Positions 1 to 9,083 are shown, counted from the stretch's first letter. The stretch: 38,687 nucleotides of DNA from Bacteroidales bacterium (GCA_016291185.1 JAEFAI010000023.1:1-38687); one strand, 5' to 3'. The notes: generated from the letters alone by a model not told the origin. Program-made: numbers and translations.

Positions 1-99
1 CCCGACCCCAAGTCCAACAAGCCGACCCGCGTGGGTTACAAGATGGACGGCGACAAGAAGATCCGTTACGCTAAAAAATCTGGGGAGGAGATCAAGTAA
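1..99 (+). CDS. rplX: 50S ribosomal protein L24, C-terminal part (partial)
   Basis: The window opens inside this frame. The last 32 codons encode a basic tail with [24 protein letters not shown] and a TAA stop. The GYK-x-DG-x-KxR-x-AKKSGE pattern is the usual end of bacterial L24, an assembly-initiator protein of the large subunit. It lies 2 bp upstream of rplE, as expected for rplN-rplX-rplE in the spc operon. The start and most of the protein are outside the window. Confidence 0.9.
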   Translation, partial: PDPKSNKPTRVGYKMDGDKKIRYAKKSGEEIK

Positions 100-101
100 T
101 T

Positions 102-698
102 ATGGCTAAGAAAAAAGAAACCGTAGCGGTCGCCGCTACCCCCGCAGGGTATGTGCCTTCCCTCAAGAAGGTTTACAAAGAGGAAATCGTCGAGAAGCTG
201 ACCAAGCAGTTCTCCTATACCACCCCGATGCAGGTTCCCCGTCTGCTCAAGATCACCATCAACGAAGGTGTCGGGCAGGGCACCCAGGACAAGAAGATTG
301 TCGAGGAAGCCGCCGAGGAACTTTCCCTCATCACCGGCCAGAAGGCCGTCATCACTTCGTCCAAGAAGGACGTCTCCAACTTCAAGCTCCGTCGCGGCAT
401 GCCGATCGGCACCAAGGTGACCCTTCGCAATGTCAAGATGTATGAGTTCCTCGAGAAGCTCATCCGCGTCGCCCTCCCGCGTATCCGTGACTTCAACGGT
501 GTCGCCGAGAATATGGACGGCCGTGGCAACTACACCCTCGGACTCAAGGAGCAGATCATCTTCCCGGAGATCGACATCGACAAGAACCCGCGCATCCACG
601 GCCTGGAGATCACCTTCGTGACCACCGCCCGTACCGATGAGGAGTGCCACGCACTGCTCGCCGCGTTTGGTCTTCCTTTCAAGAAACATAACAAATAA
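102..698 (+). CDS. rplE: 50S ribosomal protein L5
   Basis: L5 binds 5S rRNA in the central protuberance of the large subunit. The 198-residue product has the family signatures [14 protein letters not shown] (about residues 45-58), [41 protein letters not shown] and a [10 protein letters not shown] ending. It is about 15-20 residues longer than usual L5 because of a Lys- and Ala-rich N-terminal extension. The ATG at 102 is 2 bp after rplX, so the extension appears real; a later in-frame start cannot be excluded. It is co-transcribed with rpsN 6 bp downstream. Confidence 0.97.
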   Translation: MAKKKETVAVAATPAGYVPSLKKVYKEEIVEKLTKQFSYTTPMQVPRLLKITINEGVGQGTQDKKIVEEAAEELSLITGQKAVITSSKKDVSNFKLRRGMPIGTKVTLRNVKMYEFLEKLIRVALPRIRDFNGVAENMDGRGNYTLGLKEQIIFPEIDIDKNPRIHGLEITFVTTARTDEECHALLAAFGLPFKKHNK

Positions 699-704
699 GA
701 TACT

Positions 705-974
705 ATGGCAAAAGAATCAATGAAAGCCCGCGAAGTCAAACGCGCGAAAATGGTTGCTAAGTATGCTGAGAAGAGGAAGGCGCTCAAGGAGGCCGGTGAC
801 TGGGCCGCCCTGGACAAGCTCCCCAAGAACTCTTCTTCCGTCCGCCTTCACAACCGCTGCTCCCTGACCGGTCGTCCGAAGGGTTATATGCGGGCGTTCG
901 GCCTCAGCCGTATCCAGTTCCGCGAGATGGCCAGCAATGGCCTGATCCCGGGTGTCAAGAAGGCAAGTTGGTAA
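705..974 (+). CDS. rpsN: 30S ribosomal protein S14, zinc-independent form
   Basis: S14 is part of the small-subunit head. The 89-residue protein ends with [27 protein letters not shown] and [11 protein letters not shown], which is diagnostic. Only one cysteine remains in the region where the zinc-binding form has two CxxC pairs, so this is the C-minus, zinc-free type. The gene sits between rplE and rpsH in canonical spc order. No Shine-Dalgarno sequence is visible before its ATG. Confidence 0.97.
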   Translation: MAKESMKAREVKRAKMVAKYAEKRKALKEAGDWAALDKLPKNSSSVRLHNRCSLTGRPKGYMRAFGLSRIQFREMASNGLIPGVKKASW

Positions 975-993
975 TATTAAAAGAATTAACGAT

Positions 994-1389
994 ATGACTG
1001 ATCCGATCGCAGATTATCTCACCAGGGTCCGCAACGCCTATTTGGCCGGCAAGAAGGTCGTGGAGATCCCGTCTTCCAAGATGAAGGTCGCCATCACCCA
1101 GATCCTGTGCGAGAAGGGTTACATCCTCAGCTACAAGGTGGTTGAGGGCACCCCTTACAATACCATCAAAATAGCCCTGAAGTACCATCCGCAGACCAAG
1201 ATGGCCGCCATCAAGAAGATTGAGCGCGTGTCCACCCCGGGTCTCCGCCGGTACACCGGTGTCGATGACATGCCGCGCGTGCTCAATGGCCTCGGCATCG
1301 CCATCCTCTCCACCCCGAAGGGCATCATCACCGACAAGGAAGCCAAGGAGCTCGGCGTCGGCGGTGAGGTTATTTGCTACGTTTATTAA
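994..1389 (+). CDS. rpsH: 30S ribosomal protein S8
   Basis: S8 binds the central domain of 16S rRNA. The start is placed at ATG 994, giving MTDPIADYLTRVRNA, the universal S8 N-terminus. A longer frame opens at 952 but overlaps the end of rpsN and adds non-homologous residues. The 131-residue product has the C-terminal signature RVLNGLGIAILSTPKGIITD and ends GGEVICYVY, where other S8 proteins have GGEvlcyVW or Y. It lies 19 bp after rpsN. Confidence 0.97.
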   Translation: MTDPIADYLTRVRNAYLAGKKVVEIPSSKMKVAITQILCEKGYILSYKVVEGTPYNTIKIALKYHPQTKMAAIKKIERVSTPGLRRYTGVDDMPRVLNGLGIAILSTPKGIITDKEAKELGVGGEVICYVY

Positions 1390-1408
1390 TTTTAAATGAA
1401 TAACGATA

Positions 1409-1969
1409 ATGTCACGAATTGGTAAATTGCCTGTAAGCCTTCCGACCGGCGTGAGCGTTGAGCTTCTCGACGGCAACGTGCTGAAGGTTAAAGGACCTCA
1501 CGGTGAGATGTGCCAGAAGATTGATCCGGACATCAAGCTCACCATTGAGGACAATCAGATCAAGTTCGAGCGCCCGACCGACCAGCCGCGTCACCGCTCC
1601 ATGCACGGTCTCTACCGCGCCCTGGTGCACAACATGGTCGTCGGTGTGTCCGAGCAGTTCACCACCACCCAGGAACTGGTGGGCGTCGGTTACCGTGTGT
1701 CTGTCAACGGACAGCTCCTGACCTTCTCCCTCGGTTATTCCCACGAAATCCAGCTGTTGCTTCCGAAGGAAGTCACCGCCGAGGTTCCCGATGTCCGCAA
1801 GGGCGAGAACCCGAAGCTCGTGCTGAAGAGCTGCGACAAGCAGCTTCTCGGCCAGGTGGCTGCCAAGATCCGTTCTTTCCGTAAGCCTGAGCCGTACAAG
1901 GGCAAGGGTATCAAGTTCGTTGGCGAGACGCTTCGCCGCAAGGCCGGTAAGACCGCCGCAGCTAAATAA
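1409..1969 (+). CDS. rplF: 50S ribosomal protein L6
   Basis: L6 lies near the GTPase-associated region of the large subunit and binds 23S rRNA. The 186-residue protein starts MSRIGKLPVSLPTGV and has the paired alpha/beta domains of L6. The second domain ends with KIRSFRKPEPYKGKGIKFVGE, the family signature. Length is normal. The next gene, rplR, is preceded by an unusual Shine-Dalgarno sequence. Confidence 0.97.
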   Translation: MSRIGKLPVSLPTGVSVELLDGNVLKVKGPHGEMCQKIDPDIKLTIEDNQIKFERPTDQPRHRSMHGLYRALVHNMVVGVSEQFTTTQELVGVGYRVSVNGQLLTFSLGYSHEIQLLLPKEVTAEVPDVRKGENPKLVLKSCDKQLLGQVAAKIRSFRKPEPYKGKGIKFVGETLRRKAGKTAAAK

Positions 1970-1970
1970 T

Positions 1971-1976
1971 AGGAGG
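1971..1976 (+). promoter_or_regulatory. Shine-Dalgarno sequence of rplR
   Basis: AGGAGG lies 8 nt before the rplR ATG at 1985. Bacteroidota genes usually lack such sites, so this and the two similar sites before rpmD and rplO stand out within the operon. Confidence 0.75.
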
Positions 1977-1984
1977 ATAGAATT

Positions 1985-2347
1985 ATGGCACTCAGTAGAA
2001 TTGAAAGAAGAAGAAGGATCCACTACCGCATCCGCAAGAAGGTCAACGGTACTGCCGAAAAGCCCCGTATGGTCGTTTTCCGCAGCAACAAGCAGATCTA
2101 CGTGCAGGTGGTCGATGACGAGCAGGGCAAGACCCTTTGCGCTGCCGCTTCCAACGATAAGGAACTTGCCGCGCAGTGCAAGGGCAAGACCGGTATCGAA
2201 GCTGCTGCCGTGGTCGGCAAGGCCATCGCGGAGCGCTGTCTGGCTAAGGGTATCAACGCGATCTGCTTCGACCGCGGCGGATATCTTTTCCACGGTAGAG
2301 TTAAAAGTTTGGCAGATGCTGCCCGTGAAGGCGGCCTCGTATTCTAA
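1985..2347 (+). CDS. rplR: 50S ribosomal protein L18
   Basis: L18 binds 5S rRNA together with L5. The 120-residue product starts with the basic stretch [20 protein letters not shown] and has [18 protein letters not shown] and an ending [24 protein letters not shown], all typical of L18. The length is normal. The start is fixed by the AGGAGG 8 nt upstream. Confidence 0.97.
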   Translation: MALSRIERRRRIHYRIRKKVNGTAEKPRMVVFRSNKQIYVQVVDDEQGKTLCAAASNDKELAAQCKGKTGIEAAAVVGKAIAERCLAKGINAICFDRGGYLFHGRVKSLADAAREGGLVF

Positions 2348-2358
2348 GAGTTAAGACT

Positions 2359-2877
2359 ATGGCAAATACAAATGTTAAGAGAGTAAAGACGTCTGACCTT
2401 GAACTGAAGGACAGACTGGTCGCCATCCAGCGCGTCACCAAGGTGACCAAGGGTGGTCGTCACTTCCGCTTTGCCGCCATCGTTGTCGTCGGTGACGAGA
2501 ACGGTGTCGTGGGCTATGGTCTTGGCAAGGCAAATGAAGTCACTGCCGCGATTGCGAAGGGCGTGGAGGATGCGAAGAAGAATCTCGTGAAGATTCCCGT
2601 CATCAACACGACCATCCCGCACGAGCAGGAGGCGAAATTCGGTGGCTCCCGCGTGTTCATGAAGCCCGCAGCGCCCGGTACCGGTGTCAAGGCCGGTGGT
2701 GCTATGCGTGCCGTGTTCGAATCCGTCGGCGTGCAGAACGTCCTGGCGAAGTCCAAGGGTTCTTCCAACCCTCACAACCTCGTCAAGGCGACCGTCTACG
2801 CCCTCACCCAGATGCGTGACGCCTACACCGTTGCCGGTCTGCGCGGCGTCGCGATGTCCAAGGTTTTCAACGGCTAA
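2359..2877 (+). CDS. rpsE: 30S ribosomal protein S5
   Basis: S5 contributes to decoding accuracy and mRNA unwinding at the entry channel. The 172-residue protein has the N-terminal double-stranded RNA-binding fold with [21 protein letters not shown] and GLGKANEV, then the C-terminal domain with the [14 protein letters not shown] signature. Length is usual. The start ATG is 11 bp after rplR. Confidence 0.97.
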   Translation: MANTNVKRVKTSDLELKDRLVAIQRVTKVTKGGRHFRFAAIVVVGDENGVVGYGLGKANEVTAAIAKGVEDAKKNLVKIPVINTTIPHEQEAKFGGSRVFMKPAAPGTGVKAGGAMRAVFESVGVQNVLAKSKGSSNPHNLVKATVYALTQMRDAYTVAGLRGVAMSKVFNG

Positions 2878-2878
2878 T

Positions 2879-2883
2879 GGAGG
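2879..2883 (+). promoter_or_regulatory. Shine-Dalgarno sequence of rpmD
   Basis: GGAGG overlaps the region just after the rpsE stop and is 8 nt before the ATG at 2892. It favours 2892 as the rpmD start over the ATG at 2877, which overlaps the rpsE stop codon. Confidence 0.7.
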
Positions 2884-2891
2884 ACACGACT

Positions 2892-3074
2892 ATGGCAAAG
2901 TACAGAATTACCCAGATTATCAGCAGCAACGGTGAGACCAAGCGCCAGAAGGACAACCTTCGTTGCCTCGGTGTCCGCCGCATGCACAAGACCGTGGAGG
3001 TGGAGAAGACCCCGATCACCGAGGGTCAGGTCGCCAAGATCGCTCACCTCTGCAAAGTTGAAGTTATTGACTAA
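2892..3074 (+). CDS. rpmD: 50S ribosomal protein L30
   Basis: L30 is a small surface protein of the large subunit. The 60-residue product begins MAKYRITQIISSNG and has KRQKDNLRCLGVRRMHKTVE, matching the L30 core (GLRK or GVRRxxxxV). An in-frame ATG at 2877 would add MEDTT; the shorter form is preferred because it starts like other L30 proteins and has GGAGG at the right spacing. Confidence 0.95.
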   Translation: MAKYRITQIISSNGETKRQKDNLRCLGVRRMHKTVEVEKTPITEGQVAKIAHLCKVEVID

Positions 3075-3080
3075 AGGAGG
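3073..3080 (+). promoter_or_regulatory. Shine-Dalgarno sequence of rplO
   Basis: AAAGGAGG is 8 nt before the ATG at 3089. It is the strongest ribosome binding site seen in the operon and has the same spacing as the sites of rplR and rpmD. Confidence 0.75.
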
Positions 3081-3088
3081 ACCTAGAG

Positions 3089-3538
3089 ATGAAACTCAAT
3101 AATTTGACACCTGCTACGGGTTCTACCCATACCAGCAAGAGACTCGGCCGCGGACAGGGTTCCGGCAAGGGTGGCACCGCCACCCGCGGTACCAAGGGCG
3201 CCCAGGCCCGTGCCGGTTACGAGCACAAGATCGGCTTCGAAGGAGGCCAGATGCCTATCCAGCGCCGTCTGCCGAAGTTCGGCTTCAAGAACCCGACCCG
3301 CGTCGAGTACAAGGCCATCAATGTCGCTGACATCGAGGCCCTCGCCGCCGCTGCCGGCCTGAAGGAGCTTGGTATCGCTGAGATCGTTTCCGCTGGCCTG
3401 GCCGGTAAGAACGACCTCGTGAAGGTGCTCGGAAATGGCGAAATCAAGGCCGCGGTCACCGTTACCGCCCATGGTTTCTCCAAGTCCGCTATCGCCAAAA
3501 TCGAAGCCGCCGGTGGCAAGGCGGTCGTAATTGAATAG
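3089..3538 (+). CDS. rplO: 50S ribosomal protein L15
   Basis: L15 is a late-assembly protein of the large subunit with a long Gly- and Lys-rich N-terminal extension. That extension is visible here: RLGRGQGSGKGGTATRGTKG, then ARAGYEHKIGFEGGQMPIQRRLPKFGF. The C-terminal globular part ends GFSKSAIAKIEAAGGKAVVIE, the L15 signature. The 149-residue length is normal. secY starts 2 bp downstream, indicating translational coupling as in other spc operons. Confidence 0.97.
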   Translation: MKLNNLTPATGSTHTSKRLGRGQGSGKGGTATRGTKGAQARAGYEHKIGFEGGQMPIQRRLPKFGFKNPTRVEYKAINVADIEALAAAAGLKELGIAEIVSAGLAGKNDLVKVLGNGEIKAAVTVTAHGFSKSAIAKIEAAGGKAVVIE

Positions 3539-3540
3539 CC

Positions 3541-4878
3541 ATGAAGAAGTTTATCGAGACAATCAAGAACATCTTCAAGATCGAGGAGCTCCGCAAGAGA
3601 CTCGCCTACACGTTCGTGCTGATCCTGGTTTACCGTTTCGGCTGTTTCGTGGTCCTTCCGGGCATTGACGCGTCCATGCTTGCCGGTCTTCAGAGCACTG
3701 CCAGCGAAGGCCTTGTCGGCCTCCTGAACATGTTCTCCGGCGGCGCCTTCGGTAATGCCTCGATCTTCGCACTGGGTGTGATGCCGTACATCTCGGCATC
3801 CATCATCATCCAGCTGCTGGGTGTCTTCTCCGGCACTTTCCGCAAACTCCAGCAGGAGGGCGAGAGCGGCCGCAAGAAGATCAACCAGATGACCCGCTGG
3901 CTGACCATCCTCGTGATCTGCATCCAGGGCCCGGCCTACATGGCTACGGTCCACAACCAGATTCCTGCCGCCGCTTTCGTGGCTGTCAACCAGCTGGGTT
4001 GGAGCGACTTCATGTTCAACATTGTTTCCACGGTCATCCTGATGGCCGGCTCGATGTTCGTGATGTGGCTCGGCGAGCGGATCACTGACCGTGGTATCGG
4101 CAACGGTATCTCCCTGATCATCATGATCGGTATCGTGGCCCGCCTGCCGTACGCCCTGATCGCTGAGTTCCAGGACAAGTTCTCCGCCAACAACGGTGGT
4201 CCGATCCTCCTGATTGTCGAGCTCGTGATCTGGTTCTTCGTCGTGCTGGCTGCTGTCGCACTGGTGCAGGCTGTCCGCCGCGTGCCCGTGCAGTACGCCA
4301 AGCGCGTGATCGGCAACCGTCAGTACGGCGGTGTCCGCCAGTACATCCCGCTCAAGGTCAACGCAGCCGGCGTGATGCCTATCATCTTCGCCCAGGCGCT
4401 GATGCTCTTCCCGATCATCTTCTCCAAGTTCGACGCCACGCGCGGACTTGCTGCGACTCTCGGCAACTACCAGGGATTCTGGTATAACCTCATTTTCTTC
4501 ATCCTGATCGTGATCTTCACGTACTTCTACACGGCCGTTACCGTCAGCCCGTCGGCGATGGCCGAAAGAATGAAGCAGGATGGAGGATTCATTCCCGGCG
4601 TCAAGCCCGGCAAGCCGACCGCGGAGTATCTGGACACCATCATGTCCAGAGTTACCCTCCCCGGTTCCATCTTCCTGGGCATCATCGCCATCCTCCCTGC
4701 CCTTGCGATGATTTTCGGTATCTCCAACGCCTTCGCAAGCTTCTACGGCGGCACTTCGCTGTTGATCCTTGTGGGTGTGGTTCTCGACACGCTGCAGCAG
4801 GTGGAAAGTTATTTGCTGATGCGCCACTACGACGGTCTGATGAAGACCGGCCGTCTCAGCGGGCGCTCAGGTATGTAG
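3541..4878 (+). CDS. secY: Preprotein translocase subunit SecY
   Basis: SecY is the channel-forming subunit of the SecYEG translocon in the inner membrane. The 445-residue protein has about ten hydrophobic segments and conserved SecY stretches: LPGIDAS near residue 42, GGAFGNASIFALGVMPYISASIIIQLL (the plug/TM2 region), GERITDRGIGNGISLIIM, RRVPVQYAKR in a cytosolic loop, and QQDGGFIPGVKPGKPTAEYL-like residues before TM9. It lies immediately after rplO and before map, the standard order. Confidence 0.98.
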   Translation: MKKFIETIKNIFKIEELRKRLAYTFVLILVYRFGCFVVLPGIDASMLAGLQSTASEGLVGLLNMFSGGAFGNASIFALGVMPYISASIIIQLLGVFSGTFRKLQQEGESGRKKINQMTRWLTILVICIQGPAYMATVHNQIPAAAFVAVNQLGWSDFMFNIVSTVILMAGSMFVMWLGERITDRGIGNGISLIIMIGIVARLPYALIAEFQDKFSANNGGPILLIVELVIWFFVVLAAVALVQAVRRVPVQYAKRVIGNRQYGGVRQYIPLKVNAAGVMPIIFAQALMLFPIIFSKFDATRGLAATLGNYQGFWYNLIFFILIVIFTYFYTAVTVSPSAMAERMKQDGGFIPGVKPGKPTAEYLDTIMSRVTLPGSIFLGIIAILPALAMIFGISNAFASFYGGTSLLILVGVVLDTLQQVESYLLMRHYDGLMKTGRLSGRSGM

Positions 4879-4902
4879 TTCTTTGATTTTAATTGAACGG
4901 TT

Positions 4903-5682
4903 GTGATTAAGCCTAAGACAGAAGAAGAAATCGAGCTGCTTCGCGAAAATGCGATCATCGTCTCGAAGACGTTGGCGGAAGTCGGTAAAGCGGTCGCCCC
5001 TGGTGTGACAACGAAAACGTTGAGTAAGGTGGCCGAGACTTTCATTCGCGACAACGGCGCGATTCCCAGCTTCCTGGGTTTCGAGGGCTTCCCGGCAGCC
5101 ATCTGTGCCTCGGTCAACGATGTGGTCGTCCACGGTTTTCCGTCCGACTATGTCCTCAAGGAGGGCGACATCGTCAGCGCCGACATCGGCACGCTCTATA
5201 AGGGCTATAACGGCGACTCCTGCTACACCTTCCCCGTGGGGGAGGTGTCGCCGGAGACCCGGAAGCTCCTGGACGTGACGAAGGAGTCGCTCTACAGAGG
5301 TATCGCTGCGGCTGTCGCGGGTGCGCGGATCGGAGACATCGGATACGCGGTGCAATCGTATGCTGAATCATTCGGTTTTTCCGTGGTCCGCGAACTCGAA
5401 GGGCACGGAATCGGCCGGGAGATGCACGAGAATCCGGGCGTGCCCAACTACGGGCGTCCGGGCCGCGGCACCCACCTGGTGGACGGAATGGTCCTGTGTA
5501 TCGAGCCGATGATCAACGCCGGCGGCAAGGCGGTCTATCTGGACAGAAACGGATGGGCCGTGCACACCGCCGACCACAAGAATTCGGCTCACTACGAGCT
5601 TACGGTTGTTGTCCGGAAAGGCCGGGCCGAGCAGCTCTCAACCTTCGATTTTATCGAGAAAGATGGCACGATTAAATTTTAA
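4903..5682 (+). CDS. map: Methionine aminopeptidase, type I
   Basis: This enzyme removes the initiator methionine from nascent proteins in the cytosol. The 259-residue product has the type Ia fold without an N-terminal zinc-binding extension. Metal-ligand motifs are visible: SADIGTLYKGYNGDSCYTF (two Asp), GHGIGREMHENPGVPNYG (His), CIEPMIN (Glu) and the final Glu in HYELTVVV. A GTG at 4903 is the most plausible start, as no ATG lies nearby and the frame starts (M)IKPKTEEEIELLRE as in relatives. It follows secY by 24 bp and precedes infA. Confidence 0.95.
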   Translation: MIKPKTEEEIELLRENAIIVSKTLAEVGKAVAPGVTTKTLSKVAETFIRDNGAIPSFLGFEGFPAAICASVNDVVVHGFPSDYVLKEGDIVSADIGTLYKGYNGDSCYTFPVGEVSPETRKLLDVTKESLYRGIAAAVAGARIGDIGYAVQSYAESFGFSVVRELEGHGIGREMHENPGVPNYGRPGRGTHLVDGMVLCIEPMINAGGKAVYLDRNGWAVHTADHKNSAHYELTVVVRKGRAEQLSTFDFIEKDGTIKF

Positions 5683-5694
5683 AGTGATTTTTTA

Positions 5695-5913
5695 ATGTCT
5701 AAACAAGTAGCAATAGAACAAGATGGGAAGGTCATCGAGACCCTTCCAAACGCGATGTTCAAAGTCGAGCTTGAGAACGGTCACGTCCTGCTCTGCAACA
5801 TTTCGGGCAAGATGCGTATGAACTTTATCCATATTCTTCTTGGCGACAAAGTGAGAGTTGAGATTTCACCGTACGATTTAACCAAAGGCAGAATATCTTT
5901 CAGATACAAATAA
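5695..5913 (+). CDS. infA: Translation initiation factor IF-1
   Basis: IF-1 occupies the ribosomal A site during initiation. The 72-residue product is a single S1-type OB fold with the family features [37 protein letters not shown] and a [12 protein letters not shown] ending. It starts 12 bp after map and lies before rpmJ, as in most bacteria. Confidence 0.98.
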   Translation: MSKQVAIEQDGKVIETLPNAMFKVELENGHVLLCNISGKMRMNFIHILLGDKVRVEISPYDLTKGRISFRYK

Positions 5914-5925
5914 AAACGCATAGAT

Positions 5926-6042
5926 ATGAAAGTCAAGACATCCATCAAGAAGCGCAGCGAGGATTGCAAGATCGTCAGACGCAAAGGCCGCCTGTACGTC
6001 ATCTGCAAGAAGAACCCCAAGTTCAAGATGCGCCAAGGATAA
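5926..6042 (+). CDS. rpmJ: 50S ribosomal protein L36, partly zinc-less
   Basis: This is a 38-residue gene. The sequence [20 protein letters not shown] and the following [18 protein letters not shown] identify L36. The zinc-binding form carries C-x2-C...C-x4-H. Here the first Cys is Ser and the His is Phe, with one extra Lys before it, while the second and third Cys (residues 14 and 27) remain. This resembles other Bacteroidota L36 proteins and suggests zinc is no longer bound. It starts 12 bp after infA. Confidence 0.95.
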   Translation: MKVKTSIKKRSEDCKIVRRKGRLYVICKKNPKFKMRQG

Positions 6043-6074
6043 TCAATCAGTAACAAATTAAGTAAAGTATAATT

Positions 6075-6452
6075 ATGGCAAGAATCGCCGGTGTAGATTT
6101 ACCGAACAACAAACAGGGAGAAATAGGTCTGACCTATATCTTCGGTATCGGCCGCTCTTCCGCGAAGCGAATCCTCGAGAAGTGCGGAATCGATCCCACC
6201 ATCAAAGTGGGCGACTGGAATGATGACCAGATCGCCAAGATCCGTTCCGAGATCAATGAGGAGTACAAGATCGAGGGCGAGCTCCGCTCCTCCATCCAGC
6301 TGGACATCAAGCGCCTCATGGATATCGGTTGCTATCGCGGAATCCGCCACCGTCTCGGACTCCCCGTCCGTGGCCAGAGCACCAAGAACAACGCCCGTAC
6401 CCGCAAGGGTAAGAAGAAGACCGTTGCCAACAAGAAGAAGGCGACCAAGTAA
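6075..6452 (+). CDS. rpsM: 30S ribosomal protein S13
   Basis: S13 forms inter-subunit bridges in the small-subunit head. The 125-residue protein begins [26 protein letters not shown] and contains [32 protein letters not shown], which is diagnostic. It heads the alpha-operon part (rpsM-rpsK-rpsD-rpoA-rplQ). A 32-bp AT-rich gap precedes it; I see no clear TAnnTTTG promoter there, so read-through from upstream is likely. Confidence 0.98.
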   Translation: MARIAGVDLPNNKQGEIGLTYIFGIGRSSAKRILEKCGIDPTIKVGDWNDDQIAKIRSEINEEYKIEGELRSSIQLDIKRLMDIGCYRGIRHRLGLPVRGQSTKNNARTRKGKKKTVANKKKATK

Positions 6453-6465
6453 AAACTGATGAATT

Positions 6466-6852
6466 ATGGCAAAGAAAACTACAACATCCAAGAGAGTTGT
6501 CAAGGTTGAAGCTTATGGCGAAGCCCATATTTCATCGACCTTCAACAACGTCATCGTGTCCCTGACCAACGCTCAGGGCCAGGTGATCAGCTGGGGCTCT
6601 GCCGGTAAGTGCGGCTTCAGAGGCTCCAAGAAGAACACCCCGTACGCTGCCCAGATGGCCGCCGAGGATGCCGCCAAGACGGCTTTCGACGCCGGTCTGC
6701 GTCGCGTCAAGTGCTACGTCAAGGGTCCGGGCTCCGGTCGTGAGTCCGCCATCCGTACCATCAACAACGCCGGTATCGTTGTGACCGAGATCGTCGACGT
6801 CACGCCGATGCCGCACAACGGGTGCCGTCCTAAAGGCCGTCGTAAAGTTTAA
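6466..6852 (+). CDS. rpsK: 30S ribosomal protein S11
   Basis: S11 forms part of the platform of the small subunit near the mRNA exit. The 128-residue product has [54 protein letters not shown] and an ending of [17 protein letters not shown], all standard. It is 13 bp after rpsM and 19 bp before rpsD. Confidence 0.98.
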   Translation: MAKKTTTSKRVVKVEAYGEAHISSTFNNVIVSLTNAQGQVISWGSAGKCGFRGSKKNTPYAAQMAAEDAAKTAFDAGLRRVKCYVKGPGSGRESAIRTINNAGIVVTEIVDVTPMPHNGCRPKGRRKV

Positions 6853-6871
6853 TTCTTAAAGCAAGACTACT

Positions 6872-7474
6872 ATGGCAAGATATACAGGTCCCAGCACCAA
6901 GATCGCCCGTAAATTCGGCGAGCCGATTTTCGGTTCCGATAAGTATTTTGAGAAGCGCAACTATCCTCCGGGACAGCACGGCCTCGCCGCGAAGCGCAAG
7001 AAGTCCAAGGAATATGCTACCCAGCTGAAGGAGAAGCAGAAAGTCAAGTACATGTACGGTGTGCTCGAGCGTCAGTTCCACAACACCTACGACAAGGCTT
7101 CCCGTATGGCCGGCCAGAAGGGTGAGAACCTCGTGATTCTCCTCGAGTCCCGTCTCGACAATATCGTGTATCGTCTCGGTATTGCCCCGACCCGCGCCGC
7201 CGCCCGTCAGCTCGTGTCCCACCACCACATCACCCTGAACGGCAACGTGTGCAGCATCCCCTCCACCCAGGTGAAGGCCGGCGACACCGTGGCCGTCCGC
7301 GAGCGCTCCAAGAGCCTCGAGGTGATCCAGAACAGCGTGGCCTCCGTGACCAAGTATGCCTGGCTGGACTTCGACACCAAGACCCTCAGTGGTAAGTTCC
7401 TTAACGTTCCGACCCGTGCGGAAATCCCCGAGAACATCAACGAGCAGCTGATCGTCGACCTCTATTCCAAATAA
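6872..7474 (+). CDS. rpsD: 30S ribosomal protein S4
   Basis: S4 is a primary 16S rRNA-binding protein and often the autoregulator of the alpha operon. The 200-residue protein starts [20 protein letters not shown] and has YPPGQHG, the central [17 protein letters not shown] and the S4 RNA-binding domain [14 protein letters not shown]. There are no cysteines in the N-terminal region where some S4 proteins bind zinc. Whether it regulates the operon here is not shown by the sequence. Confidence 0.98.
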   Translation: MARYTGPSTKIARKFGEPIFGSDKYFEKRNYPPGQHGLAAKRKKSKEYATQLKEKQKVKYMYGVLERQFHNTYDKASRMAGQKGENLVILLESRLDNIVYRLGIAPTRAAARQLVSHHHITLNGNVCSIPSTQVKAGDTVAVRERSKSLEVIQNSVASVTKYAWLDFDTKTLSGKFLNVPTRAEIPENINEQLIVDLYSK

Positions 7475-7493
7475 TCCCTAACACCACTGTAAT

Positions 7494-8501
7494 ATGGCAA
7501 TCTTAGCATTTCAGAAACCGGACAAGGTGATTATGCTCGAAAGCACCGACACTGTCGGCCGTTTCGAATTCCGGCCGCTTGAGCCGGGCTACGGCCAGAC
7601 GATCGGTAACGCTCTTCGTCGCATCTTGCTGGCCTCCCTGGAGGGGTTTGCTATCAGTCAGATCAAGATCTCCGGTGTGGACCAGGAGTTCCAGACCATC
7701 CCCGGCGTTATCGAGGGGATGCAGGACATCATCCTGAACCTCAAGCAGGTGCGTTTCCGCCGCATGGTCGAGACCGTGGACACTGAGACGGCAAACATCG
7801 TCATCAGCGGCAAGCAGGAGTTTACGGCAGAAGATATCTCCAAAGGATTGTCTTCTTTCATGGTGTTGAATCCCGAATTGCACATCTGCTCGCTCGAGCC
7901 TTCCGTGAAGCTCGAAATCTCCCTCGTCATCACGAAGGGTCGTGGTTTCGTGCCCGCTGAGGAGCTCCGCGACCCGGACACGCCGATCGGAACCATTCCG
8001 GTCGATGCGATCTACACTCCGATCCGCAAGGTCAACTGGAGCGTGGAGAACTGGCGTGTCGAGCAGAAGACGGACTTCGAGAAACTCAATCTTGAGATCG
8101 TGACGGACGGTTCGATTTCCCCGAACGCTGCCCTTCACGAGGCGGCCAACATCCTGATCTACCACTTCAAGCTCTTTACCGACGACAAGAAGATGTCGCT
8201 GGAGAGCACGGTGGAGACCGACAGCAAGGAACTGGACGAGGAGTCGCTGCACATGCGTCACCTCCTCCTGACCAAGCTCTCCGATGTGGGCCTGTCGGTG
8301 CGTGCCTTCAACTGCCTCAAGGCAGCTGAGATCGACACCTTCGCCGACCTCGTGTCCTATTCTCGTCCCGAGCTGATGAAGTTCCGCAACTTCGGTCGGA
8401 AGTCTCTCAACGAAATCGACCTCCTGGTCGAGAAGATGAAGCTTTCGTTCGGAATGGACGTCACCAAGTATAATATTGAACCCAAGAAAAAGACTGTATA
8501 A
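7494..8501 (+). CDS. rpoA: RNA polymerase alpha subunit
   Basis: The alpha dimer nucleates RNA polymerase assembly, and its C-terminal domain contacts DNA and activators. The 335-residue protein has the N-terminal domain with [30 protein letters not shown] (about residues 22-51) and the insert domain. After an acidic linker comes the C-terminal helix-hairpin-helix domain with [21 protein letters not shown] and [15 protein letters not shown]. It lies between rpsD and rplQ. Confidence 0.98.
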   Translation: MAILAFQKPDKVIMLESTDTVGRFEFRPLEPGYGQTIGNALRRILLASLEGFAISQIKISGVDQEFQTIPGVIEGMQDIILNLKQVRFRRMVETVDTETANIVISGKQEFTAEDISKGLSSFMVLNPELHICSLEPSVKLEISLVITKGRGFVPAEELRDPDTPIGTIPVDAIYTPIRKVNWSVENWRVEQKTDFEKLNLEIVTDGSISPNAALHEAANILIYHFKLFTDDKKMSLESTVETDSKELDEESLHMRHLLLTKLSDVGLSVRAFNCLKAAEIDTFADLVSYSRPELMKFRNFGRKSLNEIDLLVEKMKLSFGMDVTKYNIEPKKKTV

Positions 8502-8503
8502 AG

Positions 8504-9070
8504 ATGAGACACAATAAAGCTATCAATCATCTTGGTCGTCAGGCTGGCCACCGCAAGGCGCTCCTCGCCAACATGGCCTGCTCCCTGATCCAGCATAAGC
8601 GCATCACCACCACTGTGGCGAAGGCCAAGGCCCTGAAGAGCTATATCGAGCCGCTTGTCACCAAGTCCAAGGAGGATACGACCCACAGCCGTCGCGTTGT
8701 GTTCAGCTACCTCAAGGACAAGGAGGCCGTGACCGAACTGTTCCGCACCATCGCCCCGAAGATCGCTGATCGTCCGGGCGGATACACCCGCGTGCTGCAC
8801 ATCGGTTTCCGCCAGGGTGACGCTGCCGAGATGGCGCTGATCGAGTTCGTTGACTTCAACGAGGCCGCTCTCGCTGCCGCTCCGAAGGCTGCTGCCAAGA
8901 AGACTACCCGCCGTAGCCGCGCCAAGAAAGCCGAGGCCGCTCCCGCTGAGGAAGCTCCCAAGGCAGAAGAGGTGAAAGCTGAGGCTCCCGCTGAGGAGCC
9001 GAAGGCTGCCCCGAAGGCCAAGAAGGCTGCTCCCAAGGCCAAGAAGGCCGAAGAGCCGAAGGCTGAGTAA
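8504..9070 (+). CDS. rplQ: 50S ribosomal protein L17 with long charged tail
   Basis: L17 sits near the peptide exit tunnel. The first about 125 residues are standard: [29 protein letters not shown], then [28 protein letters not shown]. The remaining about 60 residues are almost only Ala, Lys, Glu and Pro, ending in repeated PKAKKA units encoded by a short imperfect DNA repeat. At 188 residues it is longer than typical L17 (about 120-165); Bacteroidota often have such tails. It starts 2 bp after rpoA and is the last gene of the operon. Confidence 0.96.
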   Translation: MRHNKAINHLGRQAGHRKALLANMACSLIQHKRITTTVAKAKALKSYIEPLVTKSKEDTTHSRRVVFSYLKDKEAVTELFRTIAPKIADRPGGYTRVLHIGFRQGDAAEMALIEFVDFNEAALAAAPKAAAKKTTRRSRAKKAEAAPAEEAPKAEEVKAEAPAEEPKAAPKAKKAAPKAKKAEEPKAE

Positions 9071-9083
9071 GCCCGGAGGGTCC

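Noticed and set aside
3217..4827. 536-codon open frame antisense to rplO and secY
   Set aside because: It lies entirely opposite strongly conserved genes, has a highly polar composition rich in Asp, Glu and His typical of antisense GC-rich coding, and shows no domain.
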